Origin: Streptomyces sp. NBC_01241
GTDB taxonomy: Bacteria > Actinomycetota > Actinomycetes > Streptomycetales > Streptomycetaceae
DNA length: 64,000 bases
NCBI RefSeq assembly: GCF_041435435.1
Contig: NZ_CP108494.1
Location: 8,342,501-8,406,500, forward strand
Direction of reading: 5' to 3'
The position numbers and the translations under genes were made by a program. This document shows positions 18,625-26,835 of the stretch, one piece after another (position 1 is the first letter of the stretch; each line of letters starts with the position of its first letter). Under the pieces are notes generated by a model. The model did no database searches. It was not told where the DNA came from and was given only the letters and a program-made list of their open reading frames with translations.

Positions 18625-18918
18625 CTACTCCGGCCTGCTGGGCGGTGGCCTGGGAACCTTGGCCGCCGCTCCTTCACGAACGGACTTCACCACCGCGTCG
18701 TGGAGACGACGGCTGTCGTCCTCGGAGCAGCACGGCACGGGGCTGCCCGACATGGTGAACCAGTCGATCGCACCCGTGTACTGCACTGTCACCTGAGCCA
18801 TGTCATCGGCCCAGGTCGTGTGAACCGTCAGGTCCCCGGACAGGACGCCGACCTCGTCCGTCAGCACGCCACCATGCCCGGAGAACACACCGCGAGTCGT
18901 CCATGACGCCCAAGCCAT
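18625..18918 (-). CDS. Conserved hypothetical small protein
   Basis: 97 residues, soluble, with no signal peptide or membrane segment. It has a coherent, non-repetitive composition with TVHTTWADDMAQVTVQYTGAIDWF and SGSPVPCCSEDDSRRLHDAVV. These look like a real beta-rich fold rather than a shadow frame. I recall similar short Streptomyces proteins but no function. The start at 18918 is chosen over an Arg/Pro-rich extension to 18978; the ribosome binding site is weak. Confidence 0.5.
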   Translation of the reverse strand: MAWASWTTRGVFSGHGGVLTDEVGVLSGDLTVHTTWADDMAQVTVQYTGAIDWFTMSGSPVPCCSEDDSRRLHDAVVKSVREGAAAKVPRPPPSRPE

Positions 18919-19341
18919 GAATCCAGGCTGGCACCAAGTCCATGGATGCGCACCCCCAGTCGGAGCGCGGGCGCTCACGGCCCGGTCGACGCGCGCCCTC
19001 CGCCGTCCGCCGTCGGCCGTTCTCCGCTCTCTGCCGTCCGTCCTCCGCGGTGCTCCGGGACGCTCCCGCCTCTCCGGATCCTGAAACGGGCAAAATTTTC
19101 CATCGGATTCCGCTGCGGTTCCCGCACCCGTCGATCTCCAGCAGAGTGACGCACTTTCAACGACAAACCGTTGTATCGGCTCGCCGAAACAACGAATTCC
19201 GTAGGTGAACAGCTCTTGACCTGCGAAACTCGTCAGGATTGCATGTCGCGCTGGGAGCGAAGAAAACGTTCACTACGTCCTCGTCTGGAGGCGATACCGC
19301 TCCCGTGCTCAGTCACCGCACCTGTTGATCGGAATCGCACG
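18919..19341. other. Intergenic region upstream of the APC permease
   Basis: Nothing gene-like is seen. It must hold the permease promoter; the part around 19090-19200 is relatively A/T-rich. Confidence 0.5.
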
Positions 19342-20739
19342 ATGACCGAAACGCTCAGCGCTCCCCAGGCGCTGGCCCCCGCGACCGGCCCCACCCCACA
19401 GAAGCTCAAGCGTTCCATCGGCGTCGTGGGCGGAACACTCCTCACGCTCTCCTGCGTGACGCCCGCTTCGACACTCTTCGTGGTCGTACCGGACCTGTTC
19501 TCCAGCCTCGGCACGTACACCGCCCTGACCATCGGCATCGGTTCGCTGCTCTGTATCGCGGTCGCCTTCTGTTACTCGGAACTGGGCACCCTCATCCCGA
19601 GTGCGGGCGGTGAGTACGCCATGGTGTCGACCATGGCGGGACGGCTGGCCGGGTGGCTCGTCTTCGTGCTCTCCCTGCTGGTCGTGATGATCGTGCCCCC
19701 GGTCATCGCCATGGGCACGGCCGACTACCTCGCTCCCGTGGTGCAGATACCGACCCCACTCGCGGGCGCCGGAGTCATGGCGCTCGCCACCCTCGCAGGC
19801 CTCCTGGACCTGCGCGCCAACGCGTGGATCACCGGAATCTTCCTCGTCCTGGAAGTGATCGCGGCCGGCGTCGTCGCCGTTCTCGGCTTCGCGCACTCCG
19901 AGCGCGGAGCCTCCGCGCTGGTGCACGGTTCGGTCGCCTCGTCGAGCGGGACGAGCTCCACGGTCACCGCGATGATGGTGGTCTCCGGGCTGGCGATCGC
20001 GCTCTTCATCACCCAGGGCTTCTCCACAGCCGTCTACCTCTCGGAGGAGCTGGAGAATCCCCGGCGCAACGTGGCCCGTACCGTCCTCGCCACCCTCGCC
20101 ATCTCCACGGCGGTCATCCTCGTCCCGGTCATCGCCATCACGTTCGGTGCCCCGGACCTCGCGGCCCTGACCTCGGGCGACCTCAACACCATGGTCGCCG
20201 CCTGGTCCAACTCGGCCGTCGGTACGTTCGTCAGCCTCTGCGTCGCTCTCGCGATCATCAATGCGGGCATCGTGATGGTCATCCAGAACTCACGGGTCCT
20301 GTTCGCCTCCGCCCGCGACAAGGCATGGCCCGAGCCGGTCAACAACGCCCTGTCCCAGCTCGGCCGGTTCGGCTCCCCGTGGGTCGCGACCCTGGTCGTC
20401 GGCGTCCCCGGAGCGGCGCTCTGCTTCGTCAACCTCGACACCCTGTACGGCGTCACCGGCGTCTCCGTCACGGCCATGTACCTGCTGGTCGCGGTCGCCG
20501 CTCTGCTCTGCCGCCGCGGGGCGCACCGCGAGGCACCGGCCTGGCGCATGCCGCTGTGGCCTGCGACCCCCGTGCTGCTCATCGCCGTGCTCGCGTACAT
20601 CCTGACCCAGCAGGAGACCGAGTACCTGCTGTGGACCGGCGGAATCACCGCGGTTGCCACCCTCTACTGGGCGCTGTATCTGCGGCCCCGCCAGGAGACC
20701 CGCTGGCTGGTCAGCATTCCGGAGGACGTGCAGCACTGA
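19342..20739 (+). CDS. APC-superfamily amino acid/polyamine permease
   Basis: 465 residues with about 12 hydrophobic segments throughout. The first helix region SIGVVGGTLLTLSCVTPASTLFV is the APC substrate-binding motif in divergent form. Loop signatures such as SEELENPRRNVARTV between helices support the family. It should import an amino acid or amine by proton symport; the substrate is not predictable. The start at 19342 is chosen because MTETLSAP begins the conserved cytoplasmic N-terminus; upstream frame is Arg-rich and unlikely. It stands alone. Confidence 0.85.
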   Translation: MTETLSAPQALAPATGPTPQKLKRSIGVVGGTLLTLSCVTPASTLFVVVPDLFSSLGTYTALTIGIGSLLCIAVAFCYSELGTLIPSAGGEYAMVSTMAGRLAGWLVFVLSLLVVMIVPPVIAMGTADYLAPVVQIPTPLAGAGVMALATLAGLLDLRANAWITGIFLVLEVIAAGVVAVLGFAHSERGASALVHGSVASSSGTSSTVTAMMVVSGLAIALFITQGFSTAVYLSEELENPRRNVARTVLATLAISTAVILVPVIAITFGAPDLAALTSGDLNTMVAAWSNSAVGTFVSLCVALAIINAGIVMVIQNSRVLFASARDKAWPEPVNNALSQLGRFGSPWVATLVVGVPGAALCFVNLDTLYGVTGVSVTAMYLLVAVAALLCRRGAHREAPAWRMPLWPATPVLLIAVLAYILTQQETEYLLWTGGITAVATLYWALYLRPRQETRWLVSIPEDVQH

Positions 20740-20895
20740 CCGGACGACCGGGGCCCACGACCGACGTCCCGCACCCCGGTCCGTCCGGCCCCGCCGTCAC
20801 CCCGGGCCGCCGTCACCCCCGCTCCGCCGTCACCTCATGACGGGCGCCGGGGGTGGCGGCGTCGGTGCTGCGGGAATCCGCGGGACACCCGGGAG

Positions 20896-21792
20896 TCACT
20901 TCCAGATGCCGGTGATGTCGGACGCCGAGGCCGCGTTGCCCGCGTGCGTCCTCAGACCGGCCAGGTCCTCCAGGGTGCGGAGCACGTCGTAGTGGTTGTA
21001 CGTGCTACCGCTGGAGCTGCCGGGGATGACGTGCTCGCCGTAGAGGACGGTGGGGATACGGTTGCCCGACCCCTTGCTTCCCTCGTCGAACGTGACGACC
21101 AGGAGGCTGTTGTGGGTCCTGGCCCAGTCGGCATAGGCACCCAGCTTGTTCTTGATCCACGTGTCACCGGTGGAGACCGGGCACGAGTGCATGTCGTCGC
21201 ACAAGTTCGGCACGACGAACGAGACCTTAGGCAACTCGGTGAAGTCGGCCGGGAACTGCGCCATGGTCTTCGCGGTGCCGGTCGGCACATTGGAGAATCC
21301 GAACCAGGGGTTGTGCCGCTGCGTGTAGTCGCCGCTGCCGCAGACCGTCGAACCCTGGTGGGGCAGCGACTCGTTGTAGCTGGCCCAGGTCTTCCCGGCG
21401 GCGATCAGCTCGGCGGCGAGATTGGGTGCGGCCAGGGAACCGACGCCCGTACAACTGTCCCTGGTGCGGGCCTGGTCGGAGCCCGAGAACAGCATGAAGT
21501 AGTTCGGCTCGCTGGGGTGCGTCAGCGCGAAGGACCGGGTGAGGTCGGCGCCGCCCGCCTTGAGCGTGTTGTTGATGTACGGGGCGTCCGAGCTGCCGAT
21601 CACCTGGTTGTAGCCGTGATTCTCCATCACCACGACCACGACGTGATCGGGGGCCGGGAGACCGGCGGCCTGCGCGGGTGACCCGGTGGTGGCCCAGAGG
21701 CCGATCGAGGCGGCGGCGACAGCCACGGCCCCGGCCGGCCCGGTGAGAGAACGCCGCCGCCGCTTGTGCCGGGACGCCTCGACCTCGGCCAT
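20896..21792 (-). CDS. Secreted phosphoesterase / acid phosphatase (AcpA-PLC type)
   Basis: 298 residues. A KRRRR basic stretch and hydrophobic segment ending in SPAQA (about residue 42) form a signal peptide. The mature part begins with DHVVVVVMENHGYNQVIG, the metal and nucleophile region of the phospholipase C/acid phosphatase branch of the alkaline phosphatase superfamily. SEPNYF and VVTFDEGSKG are further family motifs. It should release phosphate from phosphomonoesters or lipids outside the cell. TCCGGAGG sits six bases before the ATG. No pho-box was identified. Confidence 0.85.
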   Translation of the reverse strand: MAEVEASRHKRRRRSLTGPAGAVAVAAASIGLWATTGSPAQAAGLPAPDHVVVVVMENHGYNQVIGSSDAPYINNTLKAGGADLTRSFALTHPSEPNYFMLFSGSDQARTRDSCTGVGSLAAPNLAAELIAAGKTWASYNESLPHQGSTVCGSGDYTQRHNPWFGFSNVPTGTAKTMAQFPADFTELPKVSFVVPNLCDDMHSCPVSTGDTWIKNKLGAYADWARTHNSLLVVTFDEGSKGSGNRIPTVLYGEHVIPGSSSGSTYNHYDVLRTLEDLAGLRTHAGNAASASDITGIWK

Positions 21793-22069
21793 GACGGTCC
21801 TCCGGAGGAGAAGTGACGAGCAGATGGTGCCGCGGCCTCCGCAGCCACAGGCGGCCCCGGCCGCGTCCCGTGCATGAAGAGCGGACGAACCCCTTCCTCA
21901 CCAGTCTGCCGCGCCCGCTCCGTGTCACGCCGCGCTCCCGTAGCGCCCGATCGCCTGACCGCGGACGGTCCTGCGGCCCGGCGACCGAGCGGGCGCACCC
22001 GTGGGCCATCAAGGTGGAGTCAGGGCATCGTCACTGCCACCACATCGGAACACGGGGAGTCGGAGCGAG

Positions 22070-23149
22070 ATGAGTGTCGAGCGGGTGGGAATCGTCGTCC
22101 ACCAGGGCCATCCCGAGGCTGTCGTCGCGGCGCGCGTCGTACGCGACTGGTGCGCGGACGAGGCCATTCCGTGCACGGACATCGACGTGTGGCGCGACGA
22201 CGCACGTCGTCGCGGCGGACGGGAGGAGGCCCATGTCGCGGGCAACCCCGACCTCATCGTGACACTCGGCGGCGACGGGACCTTTCTGCGCGGCGCCAGG
22301 ATCGCGGCCAAGAACCACGGCGCCGTCCTCGGGATCGACCTGGGCCGGGTGGGCTTCCTGACCGAGGTACCGGTCGAGGATGTCGTCCGGGCACTCGACG
22401 CCGTCCACCGCGGGCGGGCGGACGTCGAGGAACGCATGACGCTGACGATGAGGACCTCCCGGGTGCTGAAGGTCCCCGAGGACATCGACGCCCTGATGGC
22501 CTACGGACGACGCCCGATGCTGCCGCCTCCCCAGGTCGACCGGGAGGCCGAGGCCGGGGCGGAGGGCTGGGGGGTGGCATTGGATGTCACGGCCCTCAAC
22601 GACGTCGTCGTCGAGAAGCTCGCACGCGACCGGCAGGTGAGTCTCGGCGTGTACATCGGTGGCCGGCTCCTCGCCTCGTACTCGGCCGATGCCGTCATCA
22701 TGGCCACCCCCACCGGGTCGACCGCCTACAGCTTCGCCGCAGGCGGTCCGGTCGTCTCACCCCGCATGGATGCCATCCTCTTCACACCCGTCGCGCCGCA
22801 CATGACCTTCGATCGCACCGTGGTCGTCGCGCCGGACGAACCGGTCGCGGTGCGGGTCCTGCCGCATTCGGGGCAGGGCGCGGTCACGATCGACGGGCAA
22901 CTGCGCGGCGTACTGGACGCCGGGGACTGGCTCGGGGTGTACGCGGCCCCGCGCCGTCTGCGCGTCATCAGGCTCGGCCCGCACGATTTCTACGGGCGGC
23001 TGCGGACACGTCTCCGCCTCACGGACGCCCCGGCCACGGCCGCCGACGGGGAGAGCGCACCCCTCTTCCGCCACGACGGACCCGTCCCGCACGACCTGGC
23101 CCACCTGCATCTCTCCCCGGAGTACCGGGACGCGGCCACCGGTCGCTGA
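22070..23149 (+). CDS. nadK: NAD kinase
   Basis: 359 residues, longer than the usual 300. It phosphorylates NAD to NADP with ATP or polyphosphate. The signature LGGDGTFLRGAR is near residue 62, and PTGSTAYSFAAGGP is further on. An insertion at about residues 143-168 (GRRPMLPPPQ and a Glu/Ala-rich stretch) separates the two domains and is not in the typical enzyme. Streptomyces often carry more than one NAD kinase, and this may be a secondary paralogue. GGAGCG precedes the ATG at 22070. The HD-domain gene follows after 72 bases. Confidence 0.9.
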   Translation: MSVERVGIVVHQGHPEAVVAARVVRDWCADEAIPCTDIDVWRDDARRRGGREEAHVAGNPDLIVTLGGDGTFLRGARIAAKNHGAVLGIDLGRVGFLTEVPVEDVVRALDAVHRGRADVEERMTLTMRTSRVLKVPEDIDALMAYGRRPMLPPPQVDREAEAGAEGWGVALDVTALNDVVVEKLARDRQVSLGVYIGGRLLASYSADAVIMATPTGSTAYSFAAGGPVVSPRMDAILFTPVAPHMTFDRTVVVAPDEPVAVRVLPHSGQGAVTIDGQLRGVLDAGDWLGVYAAPRRLRVIRLGPHDFYGRLRTRLRLTDAPATAADGESAPLFRHDGPVPHDLAHLHLSPEYRDAATGR

Positions 23150-23221
23150 CCGTGCAACGGAGGGCCGCAGCCTGAAGAATCGGACAGGAGAGCCGAGGCT
23201 GCCGTACGACAAGGAGTTCAC

Positions 23222-23875
23222 ATGCCCAGCAGTGCCGATCTTCCCGCCACGACCGGTGTGACGGTGCCCGACACCGCGCTGGCCACCGCGGCCACCGAAC
23301 TGGTGCGTGACGCGGCCGACGACCTGATCTACCACCACTCCCGCCGGGTCTACTTCTTCGGCAGTCTGCAGGGGCGCAACAAGGGGCTGAGCTTCGACCC
23401 GGAACTCCTCTACATCGGCGCCATGTTCCACGACCTCGGCCTCAACGAGGAATTCCGTACCAGTGGGCGCCGGTTCGAGGTGGACAGCGCCGACGAGGCC
23501 CGGCGATTCCTGCAGAGCCACGGTGTGCCCGAGGACAGCGTCCGCCGCGTCTGGACGGCGATCGCGCTCCATACGACGCCGGGAATTCCAGCCTTCATGG
23601 AGCCCGAGGTCGCGCTGGTGACCGCGGGGGTGGAGTACGACGTGCTCGGCATCGGGTACGCCGACATCAGCGACGTGGACCGGGCGTCGGTCGTCGCCCT
23701 CCATCCCCGCCCCGACTTCAAGCAGCGCATCCTGCGGGCCTTCACCGAAGGAATCGAGGCGAAGCCGGACACCACCTTCGGCAACGTGAAGGCCGATGTC
23801 CTGGAGCGTTACGTACCCGGATTCGAGCGGGGCGACTTCGTGGACACCATCCTGGATTCCCCCTGGCCGGAGTAG
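23222..23875 (+). CDS. HD-domain phosphohydrolase-like protein (cyanamide hydratase-type)
   Basis: 217 residues. Metal-dependent HD-fold protein: His in YHHSRRVYFF, the HD pair in LLYIGAMFHDLGLNEEF, and His in TAIALHTTPG. This arrangement resembles the cyanamide-hydratase-like HD branch, whose natural substrates are mostly unknown. No signal peptide. AAGGAG is 5 bases before the ATG. It may be co-transcribed with the NAD kinase gene, though no shared pathway is evident. Confidence 0.85.
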   Translation: MPSSADLPATTGVTVPDTALATAATELVRDAADDLIYHHSRRVYFFGSLQGRNKGLSFDPELLYIGAMFHDLGLNEEFRTSGRRFEVDSADEARRFLQSHGVPEDSVRRVWTAIALHTTPGIPAFMEPEVALVTAGVEYDVLGIGYADISDVDRASVVALHPRPDFKQRILRAFTEGIEAKPDTTFGNVKADVLERYVPGFERGDFVDTILDSPWPE

Positions 23876-24040
23876 CGCGCCCCCACACGGCACGGAAGCG
23901 CGTGTGTCTGCCTCCGGGCGCACCATGAGGGGCGGCCGCGAGCCGCGCCGCTCCGGGGGCGGTGTTCACGGGTGAGGGGGCAGCTCGTACGGTTCTGAGG
24001 TGTGCGCCCGTCCCACCGCCGCCTACGGAAAGGGCATGCT

Positions 24041-24913
24041 GTGCCGGTTGTCCTCGTACTGCTGCTCGCCGGGACCTGGCTGCTCTCCGGCGCTCTGGTC
24101 ACCGGGACCGACCCGCTGATCGTCGCCGTGGGCCGCACGGCGGTGTGCTGCGCCGTACTCACCGCGGTCGCCGCCTCCAGCGCGGGCGGCCGGGCCGATC
24201 TGCGCCGGGCCGCCGCCCGGCCGGGCACCGTATGGCTGCTGGGCCTGCTCGGTTTCGCCGGATACGCGGCCGGCACCCTGCTCGCCATCCCGCGCATCGG
24301 CACCTCGCTCACCAATCTCGTCGTCGCGCTGATGCCGTGCGCCTCGGTTGCCGTGGGTGCGTTGTTCTTCGGCGAGCGGTCCGGGCCGCGCAAGGCGGCG
24401 GGAGCGGCGCTGGCCTGTGCGGCGGCGGCCGGATACGCGGCGCTCGGCGCCGACGCGGGCGACGTGGACGGCGTGGGGCTGCTGCTGGTGGCGGCCGCGA
24501 CGGTGGCCTTCGCGGTGTACGGGTTCCTGTACCGGGAACGGCTTTCGGGGCTGCCACCCCTCGCCGTTCTGCCCGTGCTGCTCGCCGCCGCCACCTGTCT
24601 GCTGCTCCCGATGGCCCTGCCCGCGCTGATCGCCCGCCCTCCGACACTCGCCGCGACCGGCGGCATCGTGGTGCTGGGCGCGGCTGTGTACGCGCCCGCC
24701 TACCTCGTACAGCACCGGCTCATCCTGCTCCGGGGGCCGGTCTTCACCGCCGCTGTGCAGCTGGCCGTTCCGTTCACGGTGCGCCTCGGCGACTGGGCAC
24801 TGGACACCGCGCCCGCTCCTTCGGTCACCGAGCTCCTGCTCCTCGCGGTGTGCTGCGCGGGCATCGCCCTCGTCACCGTCCAGCCGCACGGCCGGCTCGC
24901 CACGGTGAGGTGA
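24041..24913 (+). CDS. EamA-family (DMT superfamily) transporter
   Basis: 290 residues, about ten hydrophobic segments in two EamA repeats. The half-repeat ends IGTSLTNLVVALMPCASVAVGALFFGER, matching the conserved fifth-helix motif. These transporters usually export amino acids or other metabolites. I prefer the GTG at 24041 (AAAGG upstream) over a GTG at 24002. Much of the sequence is alanine and leucine. It ends just before a repeat-containing hairpin. Confidence 0.8.
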   Translation: MPVVLVLLLAGTWLLSGALVTGTDPLIVAVGRTAVCCAVLTAVAASSAGGRADLRRAAARPGTVWLLGLLGFAGYAAGTLLAIPRIGTSLTNLVVALMPCASVAVGALFFGERSGPRKAAGAALACAAAAGYAALGADAGDVDGVGLLLVAAATVAFAVYGFLYRERLSGLPPLAVLPVLLAAATCLLLPMALPALIARPPTLAATGGIVVLGAAVYAPAYLVQHRLILLRGPVFTAAVQLAVPFTVRLGDWALDTAPAPSVTELLLLAVCCAGIALVTVQPHGRLATVR

Positions 24914-24949
24914 GCGCGGGAGCGAGGCACGCACAAGGACGTGCTCGCC

Positions 24950-24988
24950 GCACCCGCCCGCCCACCGGGCCGGTGCGCGGGCGGGTGC
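24950..24988. terminator. Hairpin after the DMT transporter
   Basis: A perfect 12-bp stem, GCACCCGCCCGC pairing with GCGGGCGGGTGC, 37 bases past the stop. Confidence 0.65.
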
Positions 24989-25007
24989 GCGGGCGGGTGC
25001 GCGGGCG
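24972..25007. repeat. Three tandem copies of GGTGCGCGGGCG
   Basis: Three perfect 12-bp copies. The first overlaps the right arm of the hairpin, so the extra copies offer alternative pairing partners for the left arm. Confidence 0.95.
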
Positions 25008-25159
25008 GGTGCGGACCGGGCTCAAGTTCGAGGCTAGTCAGGGTAGTTGAACATGTTTAGACCATGTGCGGGGGTCGGGCTGCCGGCGAACGCGGCCCGG
25101 CTGAAACCGTATTCCCGCCGTGGCTGTCCTGTCCGGCCCCTGTCGAGGTGCCGTGGACG

Positions 25160-25466
25160 TCAAGAGCGGCTGCCGCAAACGGAGTTGACGGATCGGTTCA
25201 GTGCCGCCAGGTGAAGGGCGTCGAGATTCCGTGCGTGGCGCACGCGTACCGCCGAGGCGGCCGGCACTTCGCCGTACGAGGGTACTGGGCGCCACGCTGC
25301 CGACGCGGTGACGGCCCGGACGAGGGCCTCGTTGATGCGGTTGACCTCCTTGCGCAGCATGGGGCGGCGGGGCGGCAGCGGCCACGCCGGTGCACAGCAC
25401 CATGGCGGCTACGAGGGAGGCCGCGGCCACCGTCAGCAAGTGGTTCGACCGTGACGTTTGTTGCAT
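25160..25466 (-). pseudogene. Possible frameshifted secreted protein
   Basis: The minus strand starts with a good signal peptide (HLLTVAAASLVAAMVLCTGV followed by AAAA). The same frame then becomes random. A one-base shift just after the signal peptide gives PMLRKEVNRINEALVRAVTASAAWR, which looks like a natural helical mature start. The whole would be about 100 residues. I do not recognise the family. A sequencing error or a real frameshift would look the same. Confidence 0.3.
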
Positions 25467-25650
25467 GAGGGCTCTCTGTCAGCGGTTCGATCGTTCGATA
25501 TCACCGGTTCGGTTGATCTGCGAGGCCGGGGCGGTTCGCAGGGGTCAGCAGGCCGGCCCGCGCTGCGCGGGCTCGTCAGGTTGTGGAGGCAGGACCGGGC
25601 GGCAAATGGTGGGACACCGGAAGCGTCGAGTGCAAGAAGCGCGACCGTAC

Positions 25651-25713
25651 GAGAAGACAGGCTGTACAAGCATGAGAAGACAGGCTGTACAAGCATGAGA
25701 AGACAGGCTGTAC
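25651..25713. repeat. Direct repeats upstream of the beta-lactamase gene
   Basis: A 23-bp unit beginning GAGAAGACAGGCTGTACAAG occurs twice in full and a third time for its first 17 bases. It ends about 20 bases before the lactamase start, in the expected promoter or 5' leader. Confidence 0.95.
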
Positions 25714-25734
25714 GACCAAGGAAGGCGGGAGATC

Positions 25735-26643
25735 TTGAAGTCGAGCAGGGGTGCGTCACGCCGGGCAATGCTCGTCGGCGGTCTGGGAGCGGCGCTGGCC
25801 ACCGTCCCCATGACATCGGCCGCGTACGCCGCCGGCCCGGGGAGCGGGGCGGCGCTGAAGCTGCACGACCTGGAACGGGCGCATGCCGCGCGGCTGGGGG
25901 TGTTCGGGTGGAACACGGCGACGGGCAGGGCCGTCCTTCATCGGGGGGATGAGCGCTTCCCCATGTGTTCGGTGTTCAAAACGCCGGCCGTCGGGGCCGT
26001 CTTGAGGGACCTCGACCATGACGGGACGTTCCTTTCCCAGGTCATTCACTACACGGAGCAGGACATCAAGAGGTCGGGAGGCGCGCCCGTGACCGGTCTG
26101 CCCGAGAACCTCGCGCACGGGATGACGGTCGAGGACCTGTGCGGTGCGGCCATCTCGCACAGCGACAACACCGCGGCGAACCTCCTGCTGGAGGAGCTCG
26201 GCGGACCGGCGTCCGTCACCCGTTTCTGCCGGTCCATCGGGGACGAGGTGACCCGGCTCGACCGCTGGGAGCCCGAGTTGAACTCGGCGGAACCGGGGCG
26301 GCTGACCGACACCACCAGTCCCCGGGCCATTGGCCGGACCTACGCGAGGCTCACCCTCGGGAACGCCCTGGAGGCGGGAGACCGGAAGCGGCTGACCGGG
26401 TGGCTGCTGACCGGCACGACGGGCGGCAACCGCCTGCGCGCCGGCCTTCCCGAGGACTGGACCGTCGGCGACAAGACCGGCACCGGCAGCTACGGGACCA
26501 CGAACGACGTGGGCATCGCCTGGCCGTCCCACCGGGGGCCGATCGTGATGGCTGTGCTGTCCACCCGGCAAGAGAAGGACGCAGGGGCGGACGACCGCCT
26601 GATCGCACAGACCGCCGCCATCCTCGCGGCGGTTCTTACCTGA
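25735..26643 (+). CDS. Class A beta-lactamase
   Basis: 302 residues. A twin-arginine-like signal (SRRAMLVGG, then a hydrophobic stretch to AAYAA near residue 33) suggests export by Tat. All four class A motifs are present: the serine nucleophile S79 with K82 in SVFK, S143-D-N, E179 in WEPELN, and K247-T-G. It should hydrolyse penicillins or cephalosporins outside the cell. The start is a TTG with GGCGGGAG upstream. No BlaR/BlaI pair or LysR regulator is adjacent; the direct repeats just upstream are the only regulatory candidate. Confidence 0.93.
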   Translation: MKSSRGASRRAMLVGGLGAALATVPMTSAAYAAGPGSGAALKLHDLERAHAARLGVFGWNTATGRAVLHRGDERFPMCSVFKTPAVGAVLRDLDHDGTFLSQVIHYTEQDIKRSGGAPVTGLPENLAHGMTVEDLCGAAISHSDNTAANLLLEELGGPASVTRFCRSIGDEVTRLDRWEPELNSAEPGRLTDTTSPRAIGRTYARLTLGNALEAGDRKRLTGWLLTGTTGGNRLRAGLPEDWTVGDKTGTGSYGTTNDVGIAWPSHRGPIVMAVLSTRQEKDAGADDRLIAQTAAILAAVLT

Positions 26644-26668
26644 CGCAGGTGACCCACACCCACTGTCC

Positions 26669-26785
26669 CTGCGCCGGCTCGCCGGCCGCTTCCCCGGCCT
26701 GCGCCTGGTACGCCCCAGCGGCGAAGTCGAATGGCGACGCGGCAGCACGTCCCGCAGTCCGCAGCGGATCATCGTCACCCGTCAG
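26669..26785 (+). pseudogene. Possible P450 C-terminal remnant
   Basis: The plus frame reads LRRLAGRFPGLRL and later GEVEWRRGSTSRS. That resembles the last 40 residues of actinobacterial P450s, where a FPxLRL segment precedes a WR motif. No haem-binding loop remains. It faces the intact P450 on the other strand. Confidence 0.4.
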
Positions 26786-26835
26786 GACGGGGACCGGCGG
26801 ACCGGTCCACGGGGAGGTGAGGTCCGTACGCCCGC

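Noticed and set aside
25651..25713. CRISPR-like repeats
   Set aside because: The 23-bp copies are directly adjacent with no spacers.
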